DNA of 64,000 nucleotides from Salirhabdus sp. Marseille-P4669 (GTDB lineage: Bacteria; Bacillota; Bacilli; Bacillales; Alkalibacillaceae). Positions 54,446 through 62,452 of this stretch are shown piece after piece. How positions within the stretch are numbered: the first letter of the stretch is position 1; each line of letters opens with the position of its first letter. A program made the position numbers and the translations under genes. The notes beneath the pieces are model-generated. The model saw nothing but the letters and a program-made list of their open reading frames with translations, was not told the origin of the DNA and searched no databases. Where the stretch lies: NCBI RefSeq assembly GCF_900240405.1, contig NZ_OEQK01000001.1, positions 434,001 through 498,000 of the forward strand, given 5' to 3'.

Positions 54446-54481
54446 AAAATTCGACAAATTTCGGGAAGTGACAGGCACCCC
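54446..54481 (+). repeat. GACAGGCAC intergenic repeat, copy 4
   Basis: AAAATTCGACAAATTTCGGGAAGTGACAGGCACCCC, matching copy 3 base for base over this span. It lies between the isomerase stop codon and the orphan isomerase tail. Confidence 0.85.
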
Positions 54482-54483
54482 AA

Positions 54484-55452
54484 TCAAGTCCACCACATAC
54501 TGCCAACTGATTCTTTTACGATAACTGGCTTTAGGGTCTCGACTGCTTTGCTAAATCCTTCGTCAATGGACATGAGCCCATCCTCATGCTCGATGCTTAC
54601 AACGTAGTCATAGCCATACAGCCTGAGTGTGCTGATCATGTCTGCCCAAACCTTTTGCTCGTGGCCGAATCCAACTGTGCGGAAGTACCAGGAGCGGTTT
54701 TGCATGTCGGAGTATGGGGTCATATCGGTTAAGCCGTTCCGATTCATATTTGGTTGATCGATAATGGTATCCTTTGCGTGGAAGTGATGGATGGCATTTT
54801 CCCGTCCTAAAATTTTAATCGATTCCACTGGATCGATGCCCTGCCACCACATGTGGCTTGGGTCAAGATTTGCGCCGATTGCTGGTCCACATGCTTCTCG
54901 AAGTCTAAGCAGTGTAGCGGGTGTATGTACGGAAAAGCCTCCATGCAGCTCAAGGCCGATTTTTACGTTATGCGCCTCGGCAAACAAAGCTTTTTCCTTC
55001 CAATAAGGAATGATTTTTTCTTCCCACTGCCATGTTAAAATTTCTTGATAATCATTTGGCCAAGGGGATACTGGCCAGTTTGGATATTTTGCATTTTCAT
55101 GGTCTCCTGGACATCCGGAAAATGTATTTACTACAGGTATACCAAGCGTGCTTGCTAATTTCACCGTTTTCGTAAAAACCGCATCTGCTTCTTCTGCGAT
55201 GTGTTTCTGTGGATGGAGTGGATTTCCATGACAGCTTAAAGCGCTTACAATTAAACCTCTGCTCGAGATTTTCTCCATAAATTCCTTTTGCTTTTGCTCA
55301 TTATCCAGCAATTCCTCTACATTACAATGGGCATTGCCTGGAAAACCGCCAGTACCTATTTCCACAGCTTCAATCCCTTTGGATACGACGTGATCAAGCA
55401 TCTCTTCTAGGCTTCGATCGGAAAATAACACAGTAAAAACCCCTAATTTCAT
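54484..55452 (-). CDS. Sugar phosphate isomerase/epimerase, xylose isomerase-like TIM barrel
   Basis: The 322-residue protein fits the AP endonuclease 2/xylose isomerase-like superfamily: MKLGVFTVLFSDRSLEEMLDHVVSKGIEAVEIGTGGFPGN, the metal-site blocks KIGLELHGG (about 164), GANLDPSHMWWQGIDP (about 193), HFHAKDT (about 222) and YVVSIEHED (about 287). Such enzymes isomerise, epimerise or dehydrate keto-sugars or inositol derivatives. ATG 55452 is chosen, seven bases after AGGAGGT; an ATG six bases earlier is too close. It is divergent from lacI with a TGTAAT-type operator in front, so it belongs to the LacI regulon. Substrate unknown. Confidence 0.82.
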   Translation of the reverse strand: MKLGVFTVLFSDRSLEEMLDHVVSKGIEAVEIGTGGFPGNAHCNVEELLDNEQKQKEFMEKISSRGLIVSALSCHGNPLHPQKHIAEEADAVFTKTVKLASTLGIPVVNTFSGCPGDHENAKYPNWPVSPWPNDYQEILTWQWEEKIIPYWKEKALFAEAHNVKIGLELHGGFSVHTPATLLRLREACGPAIGANLDPSHMWWQGIDPVESIKILGRENAIHHFHAKDTIIDQPNMNRNGLTDMTPYSDMQNRSWYFRTVGFGHEQKVWADMISTLRLYGYDYVVSIEHEDGLMSIDEGFSKAVETLKPVIVKESVGSMWWT

Positions 55453-55472
55453 AAACATACCTCCTTCTATTT

Positions 55473-55488
55473 ATGTAATCCATTACAT
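55473..55488. promoter_or_regulatory. LacI-type operator 1
   Basis: ATGTAAT-CC-ATTACAT palindrome 21 bases upstream of the isomerase start. Confidence 0.7.
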
Positions 55489-55569
55489 ACTATTATACAC
55501 AAAATATTCTGAAATCAAGGTGTAAATTTTGATATTGACAAATAATTCTAAAAATTTTACAATTTATTT

Positions 55570-55583
55570 TGTAATCGATTACA
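55570..55583. promoter_or_regulatory. LacI-type operator 2
   Basis: Perfect palindrome TGTAATCGATTACA with the central CG typical of LacI-family sites, 34 bases upstream of the lacI-type gene. Confidence 0.75.
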
Positions 55584-55616
55584 TTTTAGATTTTCTAGTT
55601 GAAGGAAGGAATCATC

Positions 55617-56606
55617 ATGGCAAATATTCAACAGGTTGCTCAAAAAGCAGGGGTCTCCGTTGCAACGGTTTCTAGGGTTTTGAATAATGCAACCTCTGTA
55701 AGTCCTGCTACGAAAAGAAGGGTAGAGACGGCGATCAAAGACTTAAACTATGAACCTAGCATGCTTGGTCGGAATTTACGGAATTCCGAAAGCCGACTAT
55801 TGCTCGTATTACTCCCTAGTATTTCAAATCCTTTTTATACCGAAATCATCAATGGCATCCAGAATACCGCAATTGCAAACAACTACAACATTCTTCTATG
55901 TGAAACAGACTCCAATCCAGAGCGGGAAAACATCTACTTCAACATGGTCAAAAACAAACTAGCTGACGGAATCATCAGTATGGACCCAACCGTCAATATG
56001 CAGAAATTGAATGAGCTTGCCGAAAATCACCCTGTCATTCTATGCAGTGAGTACGAAGAGGGTGGGTGCATTCCCTATGTCACGATTGACAGTGAACAGG
56101 CAGCCTACCAAGCGGTAAAGCATTTGATCAAACTAGGTCATGAAAAGATTGCGCTTATTAATTCCGATGAAAAGTTCTTATATGCAAGACATCGTCGGGA
56201 GGGCTATGAAAGGGCGTTGAAGGAATTCCATCTTCCAATTCACTCGGAGTGGATTTACCACAGTAAGCAGTTGGATTTTCAAGACGGGGTGCAGGCAATA
56301 AGAAGACTGCTGCAGCTGGAGGAGAAACCAACAGCCGTTTTTGCGGTGTCGGATACGCTTGCAATCGGTGCGTTAAAGGGAATGAATGTAAAGGGTCTTC
56401 AGGTGCCGCATGACATGGCGATTGTCGGATTTGATAATATTAGCTTTTCCAATATGACAAATCCAACCCTTACAACCATTGAGCAGCCCATGCATAAAAT
56501 GGGAGTCATCGCAGCAAACATGTTGATGAGTAGCATCAAAGGGGAGCAAGTGGAGAGTATCATTTTAGACCATGAGCTTATTATACGAGAGTCCACAATG
56601 GGTTAA
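55617..56606 (+). CDS. LacI-family transcriptional regulator
   Basis: The 329-residue repressor has the N-terminal HTH (ANIQQVAQKAGVSVATVSRVLNN) with the YEPSMLGRNLR hinge, and a periplasmic-binding-protein-like sensor domain (SRLLLVLLPSISNPFYTEIINGI, AVFAVSDTLAIGALKGM, VGFDNISFSNMTNPTLTTIEQPM). ATG 55617 follows GAAGGAAGG. A perfect palindrome lies just upstream (autoregulation), and three related sites precede the two operons. The inducer is probably the sugar used by this cluster. Confidence 0.9.
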   Translation: MANIQQVAQKAGVSVATVSRVLNNATSVSPATKRRVETAIKDLNYEPSMLGRNLRNSESRLLLVLLPSISNPFYTEIINGIQNTAIANNYNILLCETDSNPERENIYFNMVKNKLADGIISMDPTVNMQKLNELAENHPVILCSEYEEGGCIPYVTIDSEQAAYQAVKHLIKLGHEKIALINSDEKFLYARHRREGYERALKEFHLPIHSEWIYHSKQLDFQDGVQAIRRLLQLEEKPTAVFAVSDTLAIGALKGMNVKGLQVPHDMAIVGFDNISFSNMTNPTLTTIEQPMHKMGVIAANMLMSSIKGEQVESIILDHELIIRESTMG

Positions 56607-56619
56607 GGAGGTGTAGTAC

Positions 56620-57630
56620 ATGGGATTAAAAGTAGGCATTATCGGATGTGGCTCGATTACGAGATATCGACATGCCCCGGAGTACGAAGCAAATCCGCAT
56701 GTAGAAGAGATTGTCTTCTATGACCGTAATGTCGAGCGTGCGAAAAGTCTGGCGCAGCTCTTTGATGGAAGCTTTGTGGAGACGGCGGAGGAGTTGTTTT
56801 CGGATCCAACGATAGACGTGATTAGCGATTGTTCTTCCAATGAAGCGCATCATATCAATACGACAAAGGCATTGCTGAGTGGCAAGCATGTTTTATGTGA
56901 AAAGCCGTTAGCCATTAGTGTGAAGCAGGCCGAGGCCATTTTAGAAGCAGAACGTAAGTCGGGTAAAAAGCTGATGCTTGACCACAACCAACGTTTTACT
57001 AAGGCACATCAAAAGGCAAAAGAGATGATTGCCAGTAAAGAGTTCGGTGAAGTGCTAACCTTTAAGACGACCTTTGGCCATCAGGGTCCGGAAAGCTGGG
57101 GTGTAACCAAATCCAAGGCAACGTGGTTTTTTAAAAAGGACCGTTCTCATTCTGGGGTTGCAGGGGATTTAGGGATTCATAAAATCGATTTGATCCATTT
57201 TTTGCTGGATGATGAGATCGAAGAGGTGCATGCTTTTCACGGCGCTTTGGATAAAGTAGATGAAAACGGGATGCCCATAGAGGTTTGTGACAATGTGGTG
57301 TGTGCTTTAAAGACGAAGGAAGGGCGTCTTGGGACAGCATCCTTTTCATGGACCTATTACGGGGTAGAAGACAATTCAACGATCATCTACTGTCAAAAAG
57401 GAATTCTCAAAATCTATCATCATCCAGATGCGCAGCTTATCGTAGAAATGAAGGATGGCTCGGTTGTGAAATATGAGCTGGAGCAAATGCAAACGAATGA
57501 TAATCAAACGAGCACAGGTGTCATTGATGCCTTTATCGATTGTATCGTTCATGATACAGAGCCTCCTGTGACAGGGAAGGATGCTTTGGCATCGCTGAGG
57601 GTTATCGAGAAGATTTTAGGGAATGGATAA
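56620..57630 (+). CDS. Gfo/Idh/MocA-family NAD(P)-dependent oxidoreductase 1
   Basis: The 336-residue enzyme has an N-terminal Rossmann domain (VGIIGCGSITRYRHAPEY), the EKPLAIS motif (about 94, with the conserved Lys), and a C-terminal alpha/beta substrate domain with DLGIHKIDLIHFLL (about 182), containing the family's catalytic His. Members oxidise hydroxyls of sugars or inositols, or reduce keto-sugars. ATG 56620 has AAGGAGG. It follows lacI by 13 bp and shares its transcript. Confidence 0.88.
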   Translation: MGLKVGIIGCGSITRYRHAPEYEANPHVEEIVFYDRNVERAKSLAQLFDGSFVETAEELFSDPTIDVISDCSSNEAHHINTTKALLSGKHVLCEKPLAISVKQAEAILEAERKSGKKLMLDHNQRFTKAHQKAKEMIASKEFGEVLTFKTTFGHQGPESWGVTKSKATWFFKKDRSHSGVAGDLGIHKIDLIHFLLDDEIEEVHAFHGALDKVDENGMPIEVCDNVVCALKTKEGRLGTASFSWTYYGVEDNSTIIYCQKGILKIYHHPDAQLIVEMKDGSVVKYELEQMQTNDNQTSTGVIDAFIDCIVHDTEPPVTGKDALASLRVIEKILGNG

Positions 57631-57688
57631 AAAGTATTAAAAATTTTCAAAATAGTTTGACGAGTGGTTGTTTTTCTTTTAAGATATT

Positions 57689-57702
57689 TGTAACGGATTA
57701 CA
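57689..57702. promoter_or_regulatory. LacI-type operator 3
   Basis: TGTAACGGATTACA, an imperfect member of the TGTAAT-N2-ATTACA family, upstream of the second catabolic operon. Confidence 0.6.
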
Positions 57703-57750
57703 TACATTTTATTACAAAAGACATCGTTCATCTCCTAACCTATTTGTTTA

Positions 57751-57764
57751 TGTAATCAATTACA
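57751..57764. promoter_or_regulatory. LacI-type operator 4
   Basis: TGTAATCAATTACA, 20 bases upstream of the second isomerase start; centre-to-centre 62 bp from operator 3, about six helical turns, a spacing that would permit looping. Confidence 0.7.
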
Positions 57765-57783
57765 TGTTGATAGGAGGGTTGGC

Positions 57784-58587
57784 ATGTTAGATCAACTTGC
57801 GATCAATTCCAATACATACAGTGGTTTTTCGTTAGAGGATGCTGTAAAAGGGGCAAGTCAAGCTGGATTCACGAGGATAGAATTAGCAGCAGTGGAGCAT
57901 ACACCCCATGTTTTACCGTCTATGTCCGATGCGGAGCTTAGAGGCGTAAAGGCGTTGCTAACGGAATATGGAATGATGTGTGTCGGGATTGGTGCGCATA
58001 GCAATGTAATGAGACAAGAAGGAATTGAAAATTTACTGCAAGCCATTGATTTGGCTACCTATTTTGACAGTCCTTATGTGATTACCGCAACAGGAGATGC
58101 TCATGGCGACGCGGATGTGATTGAGGAGGAAAAGGTGCTCCTTCAAAGCCTAGAGCCTGTTGTAAAGAAGTGTGAACAGATGGAGAAAACGCTAGTACTA
58201 GAAACCCATGGGAACAATTTCGCAACTGGGGTATCCTTGAAAAAGCTTGCAGCATCGCTTGGTGACCGGGTCCGCATCAATTATGATACGGCCAATGTGA
58301 TTTTTTACGGGAATGTGGAGCCTTATGAAGACCTTGAGAAGTCCGTTGATTTTGTGGAATTCATCCATTTAAAGGATAAGCTTGGGTCTCCTTCCGAATG
58401 GCATTTTCCCGCGATTGGCGATGGACAGCTAGATTTCAACCGGATTTTCCAGACTGTAAAGCAGGCGAATTACAAAGGGCCAATTAGCGTCGAGATTGAG
58501 TTCACACCAGACGGTCCAGCGAATGTGGAGGAGGTCCATCAATCGGTCCAAAAATCCTTCGACTATCTTGCACGACTACTTAAGTAA
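57784..58587 (+). CDS. Sugar phosphate isomerase/epimerase 2 (TIM barrel)
   Basis: The 267-residue protein belongs to the same xylose isomerase-like superfamily: LAINSNTYSGFSLEDAVKGASQAGFTRIELAA, LVLETHGNNFATG (about 138), RINYDTANVIFYG (about 161), FIHLKDKLG (about 195), HFPAIGDGQLDF, and the metal Glu in ISVEIEFTPDG. It is shorter than the divergent isomerase and clearly a different subfamily. ATG 57784 follows AGGAGGG. The dehydrogenase gene begins 15 bp after its stop. Confidence 0.85.
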   Translation: MLDQLAINSNTYSGFSLEDAVKGASQAGFTRIELAAVEHTPHVLPSMSDAELRGVKALLTEYGMMCVGIGAHSNVMRQEGIENLLQAIDLATYFDSPYVITATGDAHGDADVIEEEKVLLQSLEPVVKKCEQMEKTLVLETHGNNFATGVSLKKLAASLGDRVRINYDTANVIFYGNVEPYEDLEKSVDFVEFIHLKDKLGSPSEWHFPAIGDGQLDFNRIFQTVKQANYKGPISVEIEFTPDGPANVEEVHQSVQKSFDYLARLLK

Positions 58588-58602
58588 GTGGAGGGAGAAG
58601 GG

Positions 58603-59592
58603 ATGCTAACAATTGGGCTTGTCGGTTTTGGATTTATTGGAAAAGCGCATTTTGAGGCGTATCGCGCCATTCCGGACGTAGAGGTTGCGGCTATTTGTAC
58701 GACGAAGGAAATATCTGTGGATAACTACAACGGAATGCTTTTAACAGACTTTGATGCATTAATACAAGATAAAAATATGGATATCATTGATCTTTGTCTC
58801 CCGACGTATTTACATGAAGAATATATTTTGAAAGCAGCGAAGGCTGGGAAACACATTATTTGTGAAAAGCCGTTAACCTTAACGGAAGAATCTGCGAATA
58901 GAATTATCGATGCGGCTCAGCGGCAGCATGTGCGGTTGTTTGTAGGTCATGTCCTTCGCTTCTGGCCGGAATATCAGGCGATTAAAGGCGCTTTGGAGAA
59001 ATTTCCGCAAGTGGACATTGTAACAGCGAAGCGCCTTGGTCAAGTACCGAGCTGGAGTGCGTGGTTTCAGCATCCAAATAAAAGCGGGGGAGCATTGTTT
59101 GATCTTCATATTCACGATATTGATTTTGCTTATGATTTGTTGGGGGATGTTGCATTTATATATGCAGTGGGGAAGCAAAATCACTATGGGGCATGGGATC
59201 ATGTGATGACAACCTTAACTTTTGCAAACGGAACTGTCGCACATATGGAAGCCTCGCATCGAATGCCAAAGGGCTATCCCTTTACGATGAGTTTTCGCGC
59301 TCAGGGGAAGAATGCTACATTGGACTTTGAAATCCAAGCTGGGGAAAATATCGAGGCTGTGGATACGCGCTCCACACGTTTTCAACTTTATAAAAATGAT
59401 CATCAAACCACCGTGGAAGTGCCACCAGGGGAAGCTTTTCAAAATGAATTGACCTACTTCTTAGACTGTATCCGGCATGGGGAAGAGAACCATGTCGTGC
59501 CATTGGATGACGTGCTCTATGTGATGAAGCTATTGAAGGCGATTGAGCAGTCGTTGGAGACAGGGGAGAAGGTATGGGTGAACGGCCAGTAA
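58603..59592 (+). CDS. Gfo/Idh/MocA-family oxidoreductase 2
   Basis: The 329-residue enzyme has a Rossmann N-terminus (LTIGLVGFGFIGKAHFEAY), CEKPLTLTEE (about 94) and LFDLHIHDIDFAYDLLG (about 165), with the conserved His. ATG 58603 follows GGAGGGAGAAGGG; a GTG 15 bases upstream overlaps that site. It differs from the first dehydrogenase of the cluster, so two oxidation/reduction steps probably occur, as in pathways that oxidise a sugar hydroxyl, rearrange and reduce it again. Confidence 0.87.
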   Translation: MLTIGLVGFGFIGKAHFEAYRAIPDVEVAAICTTKEISVDNYNGMLLTDFDALIQDKNMDIIDLCLPTYLHEEYILKAAKAGKHIICEKPLTLTEESANRIIDAAQRQHVRLFVGHVLRFWPEYQAIKGALEKFPQVDIVTAKRLGQVPSWSAWFQHPNKSGGALFDLHIHDIDFAYDLLGDVAFIYAVGKQNHYGAWDHVMTTLTFANGTVAHMEASHRMPKGYPFTMSFRAQGKNATLDFEIQAGENIEAVDTRSTRFQLYKNDHQTTVEVPPGEAFQNELTYFLDCIRHGEENHVVPLDDVLYVMKLLKAIEQSLETGEKVWVNGQ

Positions 59593-59823
59593 AGGGTTAT
59601 CGAGCTCAATACGGATAAGTCACCGCAAACTGGTCTCCAGGAAAAGGTTTACCACAAACACAAATCACCATGAAAGAATCATAATAAAACAAAACAGCAA
59701 GACACTCCACAAACATTCCACCAGGAAAAACGTATTCATTCCACATCAAAGAAACATTTCAAATCGAAACACAACGATGAGGTTTTAAAGGAAACCTAAT
59801 TTTACAACATAATTCAACTGAAA

Positions 59824-59836
59824 TGAAAGCGCTTCA
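59824..59836. promoter_or_regulatory. CcpA cre site upstream of the ABC transporter
   Basis: TGAAAGCGCTTCA is a perfect palindrome that fits the catabolite-responsive element consensus. It lies 31 bases before the binding-protein gene, so the transporter should be repressed when preferred sugars are present. Confidence 0.75.
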
Positions 59837-59867
59837 AATTAAATAAAAGCCTAAGGGGGTTTTACGA

Positions 59868-60842
59868 ATGAAAAAGGCAGTAAAGCTATTTGTTTTACTT
59901 ATATTGATTATGGTGCCGTTCTTAAGTGCATGTAATTCATCAGATGCGATTGGGGAAGACCCAGGTGGAGATTCAGGTGGGGACAAATATAAGGTTGGTA
60001 TTTTGGCTCCAGCTGTTACGCATGGATGGGTAGCGGCAGTTGCGTACCATGCGGAGGAGCGTGCGAAGGAATTAAAGGATGAAATCGATTATCAAATCCA
60101 TACGAGTAGCGATGCGTCTGAGATGACGGCTCAATTGGATGACTTGATTACATGGGGAGCAGATGCAATTGTAGCATTCCCGCAATGGGAAGGGATGGAG
60201 GTTCCGATTCAACGGGCGTTGGATGAAGGGATTGAAGTCGTAAACTTTGATATCGTCATTGATGTGGATGGGGTTTATCGTGTAGCTGGGGATAACTATG
60301 ATATGGGTGTGCAAGGTGCGAACTATATTGTAGATAAGGTTGGAACTGAGGGCGACGTTGTTATTTTAGAGGTGCCGTCAGCTGGTTCGGTTTCGGAGCT
60401 TAGAACACAGGGCTTTGTGGAAACAATCGAAGAAATCGCACCAGATATGAACCTGCACACCTATGCGACACAATTTACAAGAGAAGACGGGCTGAAGGAT
60501 TTTGCTGATATTTTAACAAGCATGGATCACATCGATGCCGTGTATTCCTTAGATGATGAAACATCTATTGGGGTGCTTCAAGCAATTAATGAGGCAGGTC
60601 GTACAGACATCCAAGTCGTAACTGGTGGTGGCGGTATGCAGGAATACTTTAAGATGATGCCAGAAAATGAAGACATCTGGATTCAATCAGCCCTATATAG
60701 CCCGGCTATGGTTAAGGATGCAATCGATGTTGCCCTTAAGGTTTTAGATGGTGAAGAGGTGGAAATGGAAACGATTATCCCAACTACCGTAGTAGATCGG
60801 GATAATTACGAAGAATTCCTTGATGATGGCTCACCATATTAA
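59868..60842 (+). CDS. Sugar ABC transporter substrate-binding lipoprotein (RbsB-like)
   Basis: The 324-residue lipoprotein (signal LFVLLILIMVPFLSACNS) has a type I periplasmic-binding fold of the ribose/galactose class: KVGILAPAVTHGWVAAVAYHAEERAKEL, DDLITWGADAIVAFPQ, VNFDIVIDVDGVYRVAGDNYDMG, VYSLDDETSIGVLQAINEAGR. It captures a sugar or polyol for the ATPase and permease encoded next. ATG 59868 follows AAGGGGG. A terminator-like hairpin separates it from the ATPase gene. Confidence 0.9.
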   Translation: MKKAVKLFVLLILIMVPFLSACNSSDAIGEDPGGDSGGDKYKVGILAPAVTHGWVAAVAYHAEERAKELKDEIDYQIHTSSDASEMTAQLDDLITWGADAIVAFPQWEGMEVPIQRALDEGIEVVNFDIVIDVDGVYRVAGDNYDMGVQGANYIVDKVGTEGDVVILEVPSAGSVSELRTQGFVETIEEIAPDMNLHTYATQFTREDGLKDFADILTSMDHIDAVYSLDDETSIGVLQAINEAGRTDIQVVTGGGGMQEYFKMMPENEDIWIQSALYSPAMVKDAIDVALKVLDGEEVEMETIIPTTVVDRDNYEEFLDDGSPY

Positions 60843-60858
60843 AAGGGCTTGTTCTCAA

Positions 60859-60897
60859 AAGAAGAGGGGTTATGGCATTGCTGTAGCCCCTTCTTTT
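60859..60897 (+). terminator. Attenuating terminator between binding-protein and ATPase genes
   Basis: AAGAAGAGGGG...GGC / GCTGTAGCCCCTTCTT stem followed by TTTTT. It probably gives more binding protein than ATPase, as is common in such operons. Confidence 0.65.
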
Positions 60898-60945
60898 TCA
60901 CGTTGAGAACCTATGAACTACATAAAATGGTTTGGAAGTGATGCG

Positions 60946-62433
60946 ATGAAGGTAGAAATGAAAAACATACGCAAATCGTTTGGAAGTAATGATGTTTTAA
61001 AAGGCGTGACGATGTCAATCCAAGGTGGCGACATTTGTGCGTTGCTTGGGGAAAATGGTGCTGGGAAATCGACCTTAATGAATATTCTTGGTGGGGTACA
61101 TCAAATGGATGCGGGGTCGATTGTAATCGATGATAAGGAAGTGCACTTTGATACCCCAGCACAGTCGCAAGAAGCGGGGATTGCCTTTATCCACCAGGAG
61201 TTGAACTTAATTAACGATCTACCAATCTATGAAAATATGTTTCTCGGTCGGGAGCTAAAGACAAAAAGCGGTAGCTTAGATCTGAAGGAAATGTACAAAC
61301 AAACCGAGGAAATGTTTGCAAAAATGGATGTGGATTTAGATCCAGGAAAAATGGTCCGTGACCTGGATGCATCGTACAAGCAAATCGTTGAGATATGTCG
61401 GGCAATGATGACAAATGCCTCCATCATTATTATGGATGAGCCTACAACCTCCTTAACCGATTCCGAGATTGAGAGAGTGTTTGCGATGATGGAAGCGATG
61501 AAGGAGCATGACGTTGGAATTATTTTTATTTCTCATAAATTAAATGAAGTGATGCAGATTTGCGATAAGTACCTTGTTCTTCGGGATGGAAACTTAGTTG
61601 CAGAAGGTTATGTTGCGGATGTGACGACAAAAGAGCTTGCTAGTTTTATGGTTGGCTATGACGTTCGAACCGAGTCGTTGCGAAGAGAGAAAACGGTTGG
61701 GGCGGAGGTGCTTCGAGTTACGGGACTGACCCACGAGCATGCCTTTCGTGACGTAAATGTATCGGTTCGTGCAGGAGAAATCCTTGGAATTACAGGCCTT
61801 CTCGGGGACGGTCGTAGTGAGCTGTTTCAGGCTATTTTTGGAGCGGAGAAGTTTACCTCTGGACAGATTCATTTAAATGGAAAAGAAGTGCGCATTAAGA
61901 GTACGTACCAGGCCATAAAGGAAGGGATTGCTTATCTTCCACGTAATCGGAAGGAAAATGCCATCATTAAAGATATGAACATTATGGAAAATGCTTCGAT
62001 TGCCACCTGGCCAATGTTTTCGAAAAGAGGCATCATCAACAGTAAAAAACATCGTGAAACCTTTGAGGAGCAGCGTGCAGCACTTAGGCTGAAAATGGGT
62101 GAATTAACCGATAGTATTACGAGCCTTTCAGGAGGAAATCAGCAAAAGGTTGTGCTTGCTAAATGGTTAGCCGCGAATCCGAAGCTTCTAATATTAGATA
62201 ACCCGACACAAGGTGTAGACGTCGGGGCGAAGGAAGATATTTACGATATTATTTTAAAGCTTGCAGAAGAGGATATCGCAGTCGTGGTGCTTTCGAGTGA
62301 AGCGCAGGAAATTATTCGCATTTGTGACCGAGCTCTCGTCATGTTTCACGGAGTCATTCAAGGTGAGGTTGCTGGTGACTTGATGAATGAGCATACGATT
62401 ATGAATCTAGCTACAGGTGGCGTGCTAGCGTAG
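60946..62433 (+). CDS. Sugar ABC transporter ATPase with two nucleotide-binding domains (RbsA/MglA-like)
   Basis: The 495-residue protein has two ABC domains. The first has Walker A GENGAGKST (about 36), a degenerate signature ASYKQIVEICRAM, and Walker B IIIMDEPTT. The second has the usual RbsA-type altered P-loop GLLGDGRSEL (about 285) and signature LSGGNQQKVVLAKWL (about 391), with LLILDNPTQGVDVG. This asymmetry is normal for the family. ATG 60946 is preferred (GGAAGTGAT upstream) over ATG 60913. Confidence 0.9.
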   Translation: MKVEMKNIRKSFGSNDVLKGVTMSIQGGDICALLGENGAGKSTLMNILGGVHQMDAGSIVIDDKEVHFDTPAQSQEAGIAFIHQELNLINDLPIYENMFLGRELKTKSGSLDLKEMYKQTEEMFAKMDVDLDPGKMVRDLDASYKQIVEICRAMMTNASIIIMDEPTTSLTDSEIERVFAMMEAMKEHDVGIIFISHKLNEVMQICDKYLVLRDGNLVAEGYVADVTTKELASFMVGYDVRTESLRREKTVGAEVLRVTGLTHEHAFRDVNVSVRAGEILGITGLLGDGRSELFQAIFGAEKFTSGQIHLNGKEVRIKSTYQAIKEGIAYLPRNRKENAIIKDMNIMENASIATWPMFSKRGIINSKKHRETFEEQRAALRLKMGELTDSITSLSGGNQQKVVLAKWLAANPKLLILDNPTQGVDVGAKEDIYDIILKLAEEDIAVVVLSSEAQEIIRICDRALVMFHGVIQGEVAGDLMNEHTIMNLATGGVLA

Positions 62434-62452
62434 GAAAGGGGAGATACCAATT

